Positions 1 through 5,705 of a stretch of DNA of 6,926 bases are shown piece after piece; position 1 is the first letter of the stretch, and every line of letters begins with the position of its first letter. The notes beneath the pieces are model-generated. The model worked only from the letters and a program-made list of their open reading frames with translations, did not search any database and had not been told where the DNA came from. The position numbers and the translations under genes are program-made. The stretch comes from Sulfuricurvum sp. (GTDB lineage: Bacteria; Campylobacterota; Campylobacteria; Campylobacterales; Sulfurimonadaceae), in contig JAUXSZ010000153.1 of assembly GCA_030679635.1 (NCBI GenBank), forward strand, positions 1 through 6,926, given 5' to 3'.

Positions 1-2
1 AA

Positions 3-197
3 TCGAAAAAAAATGTCGGTTTTACCTATGCGATCAGTATGGCTACCTATTGTGCCGTAATAAACCGTTTATAGAACGGAGATCGGGTACAGACGCTTAG
101 CAGCCTCAAATCACTCTCAAAAGATTTTAAAGAAAACACTAAATTCGGAAATATTAAAATTCATGTTCATGACCGAAATGTACACAGCTTTATTCGT
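3..197 (+). pseudogene. 5' part of the chemoreceptor reading frame, interrupted by an in-frame TAG
   Basis: Reading in the same frame as the downstream chemoreceptor, positions 3-71 encode a stretch starting SKKNVGFTYAISMATYC and ending AVINRL. A TAG follows at 72-74, and the frame then resumes with NGDRVQTLSSLKSLS and continues open through KDFKENTKFGNIKIHVH into the downstream ORF. From memory, the whole stretch on both sides of the TAG matches the first part of the Cache domain in Campylobacterota chemoreceptors, where a residue such as Lys, Gln or Glu is expected near the TAG. So one base change (CAG, AAG or GAG to TAG) explains the interruption, and no frameshift is needed. The true start codon and first transmembrane helix lie left of the window. 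The alternatives are a sequencing error or genuine suppression of the stop. Confidence 0.72.
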
Positions 198-1964
198 GTG
201 TGGAAACCGGAAAAATACGGTGATGACCTATCCGGTTTTCGAAAATCAATTGTTGCCGTTAAAGAGAGCCGAAAGGCTCTTGTCGCGATTGAGGTTGGTA
301 ATGCGGGAATGGAACTTCGAGGGATCGCTCCGATTGTTTCTGGAGGCGAATATTTGGGTTCTGTTGAGTTTATGCAAGGGCTCAATTCGGTCATAAAAGA
401 TTTGCGGAAGAATTTTGAAACGGAGTTGATCGTTGCACTCGACAACCGTTATCTCGATACGGCAAAAGATTTACAAGGAAAGGCTAAAATTGGGGATAAC
501 TACACTCTGGCAGTCAAAGAGGATGTTATTGATAAAGCGTTGATGGGTGAGTTAAGTACTGCCAAATTTGATGCTAAAGAGGATTCGTTTTCCACCGATC
601 ATTATTACGTGACGGCCATTCCGATTAAAGATTATTCCGGAGAATTGATCGGATACGCTTTTTCGGCGAAAAAACTTGAAACAGTTGAAACCCTGATCAA
701 TGAATCTGAAAATTCGCTATTGCGTCAGGTTGTGATCATGTCTGTTTTGGATATTGTTATTTTATTCCTCCTTATTACGATCGTTCGTCGGGTTGTAACG
801 GGTCCGATTGAAAATCTTGATGTTATTGCCCAAGAACTGGCCAGCGGCGATGCTGATTTAAGTAAACGATTGCAGATTACTTCCAATGATGAAATTGGTA
901 AAGCGGCAAAGAGTTTCAATGTTTTTCTCGATAAAGTTCAAAAAATTGCGTTGCAGGCGCAAGAGCACGCACACGAAGCCATGAGTTCAAAAGCTCAATC
1001 CGAAATGCGGTTACAGAAAAATGAAGTATCGCTTGCTCTTGCCCATGAGATGATTGGAGGAACGATTGACAATGCGGGTAGTCTGCGCAACAGTTTGGAG
1101 AGCAGTATCAAAGATTTGAATGATGTGAACATGCTGAATGAAGAAACCGGTGAAGTAGTCGATAAGGTAAATACGCAAACCGATGAAATTATGATGAGTA
1201 TCGCTAACATTACCGCAATGATTAATGATTCACGTTCTAATTCTGAACAGCTCAATCACAACGTGAGTGAAATATCGAACGTTATAACGCTGATTAAGGA
1301 CATATCGGATCAGACTAATTTATTAGCACTAAATGCCGCCATTGAGGCAGCCCGGGCTGGAGAGCATGGACGAGGATTTGCCGTTGTCGCAGATGAAGTA
1401 CGAAAACTTGCAGAGAGAACGCAAAAAGCGACCAGTGAGGTTGAGTCCAATATCAGTATCTTAAAACAGAATTCGGTCGGCATGCTGGAGAACAGTGAGC
1501 GGGTAGAAGAACATGCGATGGACTCGACACGACGACTGGATGAATTTAAACAGATCATGTCGCAGATGATCAACAATATTGAAAAAATAAAGACAGAGAA
1601 TCAAACGATGAGTTATGAAATTTTCACGAATATGGCGAAGATTGATCATATGATTTTTAAAGCGAATGCTTATGAAATGGGCTTTGACGGTAAGACGAAC
1701 AAAGAGTTTGTGAATCATCATGCTTGTGCTCTCGGGCACTGGTATGAGCAGGGAGATGGTAAAACTGTTTTCGGTCAATCGCCTGCCTATGGACGTTTAC
1801 TTGAACCGCACAAAAAAGTACATAACGAAATTGGAAAGGCAATGGAACTGCTGAAAAAAGACACGACAGAGAAGAGTAATAAAGAAATTATTGATTGTTT
1901 CAAAGAGGCTGAAAAAGCGAGTAAAGAACTCTTTGCTGTTCTAAATGAAATAGTAGGGAATTGA
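198..1964 (+). CDS. Methyl-accepting chemotaxis protein (Cache-TM-HAMP-MCP signal-CZB), N-terminally incomplete
   Basis: This is a chemoreceptor that would sit in the inner membrane and control the CheA kinase. Numbering from GTG 198 (588 aa), residues 1 to about 170 are the rest of a periplasmic Cache sensor, with family-typical stretches such as KYGDDLSGFR and EYLGSVEFMQGLNS. Residues about 176-200 are a hydrophobic membrane helix. HAMP follows to about 250, with conserved Pro203 and the DEIG at 231-234. A long coiled-coil signalling domain has its conserved tip at about 368-412 (SDQTNLLALNAAIEAARAGE). A CZB domain at about 480-550 carries the expected zinc ligands His484, Cys510, His538 and His542, with ALGHWY after the Cys. 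The GTG is not a credible start: it has no clear Shine-Dalgarno sequence and lies inside the Cache domain, and the homologous frame continues upstream across a TAG at 72-74. A protein begun at 198 would lack the first membrane helix and part of the sensor. The domain calls are firm; whether a working receptor is made is uncertain. Confidence 0.9.
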   Translation: MWKPEKYGDDLSGFRKSIVAVKESRKALVAIEVGNAGMELRGIAPIVSGGEYLGSVEFMQGLNSVIKDLRKNFETELIVALDNRYLDTAKDLQGKAKIGDNYTLAVKEDVIDKALMGELSTAKFDAKEDSFSTDHYYVTAIPIKDYSGELIGYAFSAKKLETVETLINESENSLLRQVVIMSVLDIVILFLLITIVRRVVTGPIENLDVIAQELASGDADLSKRLQITSNDEIGKAAKSFNVFLDKVQKIALQAQEHAHEAMSSKAQSEMRLQKNEVSLALAHEMIGGTIDNAGSLRNSLESSIKDLNDVNMLNEETGEVVDKVNTQTDEIMMSIANITAMINDSRSNSEQLNHNVSEISNVITLIKDISDQTNLLALNAAIEAARAGEHGRGFAVVADEVRKLAERTQKATSEVESNISILKQNSVGMLENSERVEEHAMDSTRRLDEFKQIMSQMINNIEKIKTENQTMSYEIFTNMAKIDHMIFKANAYEMGFDGKTNKEFVNHHACALGHWYEQGDGKTVFGQSPAYGRLLEPHKKVHNEIGKAMELLKKDTTEKSNKEIIDCFKEAEKASKELFAVLNEIVGN

Positions 1965-1974
1965 CGTTATGAAT

Positions 1975-1994
1975 ACTTCCCGTTTTAGGGAAGT
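1975..1994. terminator. Possible weak bidirectional terminator hairpin between convergent genes
   Basis: A perfect 7-bp inverted repeat (ACTTCCC / GGGAAGT) encloses a 6-nt loop (GTTTTA). It begins 10 bases after the chemoreceptor stop and spans the stop codon of the convergent chaperone gene. Its position between two converging genes suits a shared terminator. Neither side has a convincing U-tract, so an intrinsic terminator is only possible. Confidence 0.38.
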
Positions 1995-2818
1995 CGAAGA
2001 ATTTTGATATCCGCGCTGAGTCTAAGCCGCGTGAAATAATCATTGAGAACTTGGTTCCGTTTTTCTCCCATAATCGCATTGGCAATTTGGGGGCGGACGG
2101 AGTCGAGATTTTCGGTAATGAGATTTTGTTTATCCTTCATGTAAAAACTCATAAAACCATTTTTTCCATTGGGCAAAATAGGTCCAAATTTCCCCACCTC
2201 TATTTTGTTTAACATCTGAGCTAGCTGTGGATTGATATTTTTTGCCGGGATATTTTCATCTTTGGTAATAATATTGGCAACATTGCGCATCGGATCGTCT
2301 ATTTTTGTTTGGAGTATTTCGGCTGAAGGGGCAACATAGGTAGTAACGTCATAGCGATCAGCATGGGAAAACTCATCGAGGTGCAATTGATAATAATCGG
2401 CCTCTTCTGTAGCCGTCGGGGGAGCCATTTTTGAGAATGCAATACTGCTGTAGAGCTTTTGACCGCGAATGCTCCCTTCTATCTTGGCTTTCAAATCGCT
2501 TTCGCTGATCCCTCGTGCCGTCTTCATCGCATCGAGAAATTGTTCGCTTGTCAGATTGTTCTGTTTGGCCATCCGCTCCATCTCTTCTTTTATTTCTGCG
2601 GGGGTAACGGAAATTTTCTTGTCTTGCGCTTCGAGCTGTTCAAGCTTTTTTCGGATAAGGGTATCGGCGCTTTTGGTCGCGTCCAATCCGTTTTGCTTCA
2701 TCTCTTGGCTAATTTCGTAAAGGGTGATAGGAGTGTTTTTGACCAATACAGCAACACCGCCAACGGGAGCGCCTAGCGCAAAAGTAAATAACAACGACGA
2801 GAGTAAGAGTGAACGCAT
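1985..2818 (-). CDS. SurA/parvulin-like periplasmic chaperone (peptidyl-prolyl isomerase family)
   Basis: This is a secreted folding factor, probably escorting outer-membrane proteins through the periplasm. The start is taken as ATG 2818 (277 aa): AAGGAG lies 5 nt ahead of it, while the TTG one codon upstream would leave only 2 nt. Residues 1-17 form a signal peptide (MRSLLLSSLLFTFALG, cleavage likely near Ala17/Gly16-Ala17-Pro18). A SurA-type N-terminal segment follows, VAVLVKNTPITLYEI at 22-36, then a helical region to about 150 (ISVTPAEIKEEM, NLTSEQFLDAM). The parvulin-like region at about 150-232 (ADRYDVTTYV, EVGKFGPILPNG) is short and lacks an obvious His-containing parvulin signature, so isomerase activity is doubtful. 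A final helix packs back as in SurA-fold proteins. It is divergent from gltX. From memory, C. jejuni has a similar pair, Cj1289 (SurA-like) beside gltX Cj1288c. The family assignment is good; the exact orthologue is inferred. Confidence 0.83.
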   Translation of the reverse strand: MRSLLLSSLLFTFALGAPVGGVAVLVKNTPITLYEISQEMKQNGLDATKSADTLIRKKLEQLEAQDKKISVTPAEIKEEMERMAKQNNLTSEQFLDAMKTARGISESDLKAKIEGSIRGQKLYSSIAFSKMAPPTATEEADYYQLHLDEFSHADRYDVTTYVAPSAEILQTKIDDPMRNVANIITKDENIPAKNINPQLAQMLNKIEVGKFGPILPNGKNGFMSFYMKDKQNLITENLDSVRPQIANAIMGEKRNQVLNDYFTRLRLSADIKILRLP

Positions 2819-2842
2819 CAAAGCTCCTTGTGATAATGGCCT

Positions 2843-2848
2843 ATTTTA
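2843..2848 (-). promoter_or_regulatory. Candidate -10 box for the chaperone gene
   Basis: On the minus strand the hexamer is TAAAAT, 24 nt ahead of the ATG at 2818. This gives a short leader carrying the AAGGAG Shine-Dalgarno. There is no recognisable -35, which is common in Campylobacterota. The call rests on one hexamer in AT-rich DNA. Confidence 0.3.
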
Positions 2849-2871
2849 CCCGCATTTAACCTAGTCTTAAC

Positions 2872-2877
2872 TAAAAT
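2872..2877 (+). promoter_or_regulatory. Candidate -10 box for gltX
   Basis: TAAAAT lies 27 nt before the gltX ATG, mirroring the identical hexamer on the opposite strand for the divergent gene. A Shine-Dalgarno AAGGA at 2893-2897 follows, 7 nt before the ATG. No clear -35 is visible. The 83-bp divergent spacer (2819-2904 region) holds nothing else I can identify. Confidence 0.3.
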
Positions 2878-2904
2878 TCAACAATTGTAAAAAAGGATTT
2901 TCTC

Positions 2905-4287
2905 ATGGTAGTAACACGCTTTGCCCCTAGTCCGACGGGATATCTTCATATCGGAGGTCTTCGTACGGCTTTGTTGAGTTATCTGTGGGCGCGTAAAAAT
3001 AACGGAACCTTTTTGCTTCGGATTGAAGATACCGATTTTAGCCGAAACGATGAAGCGGCGGCGCTCGCGATTGTTGAAGCGTTTAAATGGGTCGGTTTGG
3101 AACATGATGGCAACATTGAGTATCAATCGAGCCGTTTAGAGATCTACAAACACCATATCAAACAGCTTTTGGACGAGGGGAAAGCGTATAAATGCTACAT
3201 GTCCAAAGAGGAGCTTGACGCGCTGCGAGAAGAGCAAACCCAGCGAAATGAGCGTCCGCAATACGACGGCCGCTATCGCGATTTCACAGGGGTGGCCCCT
3301 GCGGGCATTGAGCCTGTTATCCGTATTAAGTCACCCAAAGTGGGATCGATCACCGTTCATGACGGGGTCAAAGGAGATGTTGTCTTTAATGTCCATGATA
3401 TCCTTGATGATTTTATCATCGCACGCTCTGATGGAACCCCTACCTACAATTTTGTAGTGGCGGTCGATGATGCCCTCATGGGAGTGACCGATGTAATCCG
3501 AGGGGATGATCATCTCTCAAATACCCCAAAGCAGATTGTTGTCTATCAAGCGCTTGGCTTTGCCGTCCCTAAATTTTTTCATGTCCCGATGATTCACAAT
3601 CATGACGGTAAAAAACTCTCCAAACGTGACGGTGCAACCGATGTTATGGCCTACAAAACGATGGGGTATGCCCCCGAAGCATTACTCAACTTTTTAGTGC
3701 GACTGGGTTGGAGTCACGGGGATCAGGAAATTTTTTCGATGGCCGAGATGCTGGAGCTTTTTGATCCGAGCGATATTAACCGTTCCGCCTCTGTTTACAA
3801 TGTTGAGAAACTTGACTGGCTCAACAGCCACTATCTCAAGAACATGACCAATGACAAACTGTGCGAATTGCTCGAATTCCACGGGGTGATGTTGATCAGC
3901 CATGACAAGCGGGAAATTTTGCTCGATGCCGTAAAAGAGCGTGCTAAAACATTGGCGGAGATGGCCCTCCTCATCAGTGAAATTTTGGTCCCTCCTGCAG
4001 CGTTTGAGGAAGCTGTTCTCAAAAAAGGGTACAAAGAGGAGAGCAGAGAAATTTTAGAAAAATTCAGCACGGCTCTTTCTTCCGCAGAAGAGCTGCATCT
4101 TCCGAGCGATTATCATCACGTCATGGAGAGTGTGGTTGCCCAAATGGGGATCGGTTTCGGAAAAATCGGTCAGCCTCTTCGTATCGCGTTGCTGGGCAAA
4201 CTCTCAGGACCTGGTCTGGACAGCGTTATGGCGATTATCGGCGTTGAAGAGACATTGGCGAGGATTAACACACTGATCTCATACTGA
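2905..4287 (+). CDS. gltX: Glutamyl-tRNA synthetase, class I
   Basis: This cytoplasmic enzyme ligates glutamate to tRNA using ATP. The 460-aa length is normal for bacterial GluRS. The start is firm, because MVVTRFAPSPTGYLHIGG is the canonical N-terminus and AAGGA is correctly spaced. The class I HIGH-type motif is HIGG at 15-18, and the KMSKS-type loop is KLSKR at 237-241. The IEDTD at 40-44, the RGDDHL at 199-204 and the LGWSHGD at 267-273 are also family-typical. The C-terminal third, from about 320, is the helical anticodon-binding region. Campylobacterota usually carry two GltX paralogues and lack GlnRS. In H. pylori one paralogue charges tRNA-Glu and the other mischarges tRNA-Gln for GatCAB to amidate. 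Sequence alone does not tell me which type this is. The gene is divergent from the chaperone gene, and its last 9 bases overlap the convergent mqnA. Confidence 0.96.
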   Translation: MVVTRFAPSPTGYLHIGGLRTALLSYLWARKNNGTFLLRIEDTDFSRNDEAAALAIVEAFKWVGLEHDGNIEYQSSRLEIYKHHIKQLLDEGKAYKCYMSKEELDALREEQTQRNERPQYDGRYRDFTGVAPAGIEPVIRIKSPKVGSITVHDGVKGDVVFNVHDILDDFIIARSDGTPTYNFVVAVDDALMGVTDVIRGDDHLSNTPKQIVVYQALGFAVPKFFHVPMIHNHDGKKLSKRDGATDVMAYKTMGYAPEALLNFLVRLGWSHGDQEIFSMAEMLELFDPSDINRSASVYNVEKLDWLNSHYLKNMTNDKLCELLEFHGVMLISHDKREILLDAVKERAKTLAEMALLISEILVPPAAFEEAVLKKGYKEESREILEKFSTALSSAEELHLPSDYHHVMESVVAQMGIGFGKIGQPLRIALLGKLSGPGLDSVMAIIGVEETLARINTLISY

Positions 4288-4971
4288 TGCGTATCGTATG
4301 GTTCCCAATGAGGGGGCCAATCCTCTCTCCTTCGCTTCTTGCAGAAACTTTTTAAGTCCCCGTTTTTCTTTCTCACCGATACGATAGGTTATGTGGCGTA
4401 AATAGTCATGTATCTGGTCGGGAGTAAAGCTGCTTTTGCGGGCATTTTCCATCAAGATGTAGTACGGAATTTTGACCGGTTTACGGACAAAAGCACGGCT
4501 GAGACGTTTGAGCTCGCTGTTGTGATGATGGGTGCAAAGAAGGGCAAAAACAAAAGGCAAAGAGGTCTTTTCATGCCAAACCTGCGCCAAATCGAGGCAT
4601 TCACCCCCACTGTAGTAGTAACGCAACGCTTTATCGCCGATAAGCACTTCCCCCTCGATCTCCAAGATCTGAGCCAGGAGGTTTGAGGTTGCGGAATCGG
4701 TATCGTTTTTATGACTGCTGTTCGGCAATGAGAGGACGCTGAGGACGCTTCCTTTGGCAACGATTCCGACATTGAAATGACGGCAATTTCGGGCAGTAAT
4801 ACTCGAGATAAAAGCGGCATCGATTCTCCGTGCGGCAAAAGAACGATTGAGAACGGAGGGGACCCCTTTGTGATAATACAGCGATTGATGGGAGCGCAAT
4901 GATTTACTGTAACGCTTGATAAAAACATGAAAGGGCAAGAGGTTTAAAAAATCAATTTTTCCAAAAATCAC
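4279..4971 (-). CDS. mqnA: Chorismate dehydratase, futalosine pathway of menaquinone synthesis (MqnA family)
   Basis: MqnA removes water from chorismate to give 3-[(1-carboxyvinyl)oxy]benzoate, the first step of the futalosine route used by Campylobacterota. The protein has the periplasmic-binding-like fold of the MqnA/MqnD family but acts in the cytoplasm. Seen in the sequence: N-terminal FGKIDFLNLLPFHVF (3-17), ARRIDAAFISS (47-57), DSATSNLLAQIL (92-103), IGDKALRYYYSGG (111-123), and DLAQVWHEKTSLPFVFALL (127-145), a very typical family signature. The start is taken as GTG 4971 (230 aa), because AAAAAGG lies 8 nt upstream and MIFGKID matches the usual N-terminus. TTG 4977 would be only 2 nt from the Shine-Dalgarno. 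The protein is short for the wider family but normal, as far as I recall, for this phylum. It diverges from moaD. Confidence 0.88.
   Translation of the reverse strand: MIFGKIDFLNLLPFHVFIKRYSKSLRSHQSLYYHKGVPSVLNRSFAARRIDAAFISSITARNCRHFNVGIVAKGSVLSVLSLPNSSHKNDTDSATSNLLAQILEIEGEVLIGDKALRYYYSGGECLDLAQVWHEKTSLPFVFALLCTHHHNSELKRLSRAFVRKPVKIPYYILMENARKSSFTPDQIHDYLRHITYRIGEKEKRGLKKFLQEAKERGLAPSLGTIRYASV
4299..4319 (+). terminator. Possible gltX 3' hairpin inside the mqnA C-terminus
   Basis: Eleven bases after the gltX stop, the plus-strand RNA could form an 8-bp stem (UGGUUCCC with GGGGGCCA, two G-U pairs) around a 5-nt loop. A pyrimidine-rich run (TCCTCTCTCCTTC) follows. Because of the G-U pairs the fold is good only on the gltX strand. 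There is no true U-tract, and the sequence is also mqnA coding, so this could be coincidence. Confidence 0.25.
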
Positions 4972-4996
4972 AATCAAAACCTTTTTATCTAAGAGG

Positions 4997-5005
4997 TGCT
5001 ATTAT
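4997..5005 (+). promoter_or_regulatory. Extended -10 promoter for the moaD-moaE-moeA operon
   Basis: TGC followed by TATTAT is an extended -10 element. It would start transcription near 5012 and leave a leader of about 27 nt. A Shine-Dalgarno TAGAGG at 5026-5031 lies 7 nt before the moaD ATG. There is no -35 match, but an extended -10 does not need one. It overlaps the -10 box of the opposite promoter. Confidence 0.5.
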
Positions 5006-5006
5006 A
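5001..5006 (-). promoter_or_regulatory. Consensus -10 box for mqnA
   Basis: The minus strand reads TATAAT exactly, preceded by a T-rich stretch (TTATTATTTTAG) that resembles Campylobacterota promoters, which lack a strong -35. The start site would be near 4994, giving a leader of about 23 nt with AAAAAGG ahead of the GTG start. It shares five positions with the opposite-strand extended -10. Confidence 0.5.
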
Positions 5007-5038
5007 CTAAAATAATAAGTGGATTTAGAGGTATTTTT

Positions 5039-5260
5039 ATGATAACTGTAGAGTTTTTAGGGCCGATACAAAAGCCTGTTTTGAGCATGGAAGCCTCTTC
5101 CCTGCACGATGTCGCACGAATGTTAAAAGAAGATGCGCAGATGGGAGAATGGATTGAGAGCTGTGCCGTCGCTGTGAATGATACCTTGGTTTCATCATTG
5201 GATACTCTTCTCAAAGACGGAGACCGTGTATCCCTTCTCCCTCCGGTATGCGGAGGATGA
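5039..5260 (+). CDS. moaD: Molybdopterin synthase sulfur-carrier subunit MoaD
   Basis: MoaD is a small ubiquitin-fold carrier. Its C-terminal glycine is adenylated and converted to a thiocarboxylate that donates sulfur to precursor Z (cPMP) in the MoaE active site. The 73-aa product has a beta-grasp pattern (MITVEFLGPIQ, then helix LHDVARMLKED). It ends in DGDRVSLLPPVCGG, with the diagnostic C-terminal Gly72-Gly73. The length is slightly below that of the E. coli protein but normal. The start ATG has TAGAGG 7 nt upstream. It is the first gene of the operon, and its final GGA GGA codons appear to act as the Shine-Dalgarno for moaE. Confidence 0.92.
   Translation: MITVEFLGPIQKPVLSMEASSLHDVARMLKEDAQMGEWIESCAVAVNDTLVSSLDTLLKDGDRVSLLPPVCGG
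5252..5257 (+). promoter_or_regulatory. moaE Shine-Dalgarno formed by the moaD Gly-Gly codons
   Basis: GGAGGA is a near-perfect ribosome-binding site 5 nt before ATG 5263. It is also the two codons for the essential C-terminal Gly-Gly of MoaD. It decides the moaE start: the in-frame ATGs at 5248 and 5257 lie before or within it. Confidence 0.65.
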
Positions 5261-5262
5261 GT

Positions 5263-5703
5263 ATGCTGGAGCTGTATGACGGTCCCTTAAACGTTCCCGA
5301 AATCTTAACGCGCTGGTATGCCGAAGAGGTCGATAGTAACTATGGCGCTTATATCCCATTCGTCGGTACCGTGCGTGAGGAAGGTGGGATACAGGGGCTT
5401 AGTTTTGATGTCTATGAACCGATTCTGAAGAGCTGGTTTGATGGATGGGTTACTAAAGTCGCCCCTTCGGGGGCAACGCTCAAAATGGCACACAGTCGCG
5501 GTGATGTTTTGGTGCATGAATCCTCCTACATTGCGGCGGTTTTTTCACCAAAACGGCGCGTAGCACTTGAAACCATTGATCAATTTGTTGAAGATTTTAA
5601 AGCATCGGCCCCGATTTGGAAATACGATTTGGTAAACGCAGAGCGCATCTATGCACGGGACCGTTCGACTCCTATTTCGGGTGCAGGGATTTTAGGAACA
5701 TGA
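5263..5703 (+). CDS. moaE: Molybdopterin synthase catalytic subunit MoaE
   Basis: MoaE is the large subunit of molybdopterin synthase. It uses the MoaD thiocarboxylate to build the dithiolene of molybdopterin from cPMP in the cytoplasm. The 146-aa product begins MLELYDGPLNVPEIL, has IPFVGTVREEGG (36-47) matching the family's FVGxVR region, and HESSYIAAVFSPKRRVALE (86-104) at the place of the usual AHR segment. It also has ASAPIWKYD (115-123), where the conserved Trp-Lys belongs to the active site. The YEPILKSWFDGW segment and the SPKR in place of AHR differ from the E. coli type, but to my recollection this is the Campylobacterota form. The start is ATG 5263 because of GGAGGA 5 nt upstream. 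ATG 5257, which overlaps the moaD stop as ATGA, is the main alternative. Its TGA overlaps a possible moeA ATG. Confidence 0.9.
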   Translation: MLELYDGPLNVPEILTRWYAEEVDSNYGAYIPFVGTVREEGGIQGLSFDVYEPILKSWFDGWVTKVAPSGATLKMAHSRGDVLVHESSYIAAVFSPKRRVALETIDQFVEDFKASAPIWKYDLVNAERIYARDRSTPISGAGILGT

Positions 5704-5705
5704 GC

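Noticed and set aside
163..396. Short plus-strand ORF (77 codons) with an ATG near the left edge
   Set aside because: It lies in another frame over the chemoreceptor Cache region, whose in-frame translation clearly matches the family; this ORF shows no recognisable pattern.
4452..4928. Minus-strand 158-codon ORF overlapping mqnA
   Set aside because: It is a shadow of mqnA in another frame; the mqnA frame carries all the family signatures.
4972..5038. Possible Moco riboswitch ahead of moaD
   Set aside because: The spacer is only 67 bp, holds two promoters and leaves a leader of about 27 nt, far too short for that aptamer.
5616..5705. 30-codon upstream extension of moeA
   Set aside because: It lies wholly within moaE in another frame and adds residues absent from MoeA proteins; good starts exist at 5700 and 5706.
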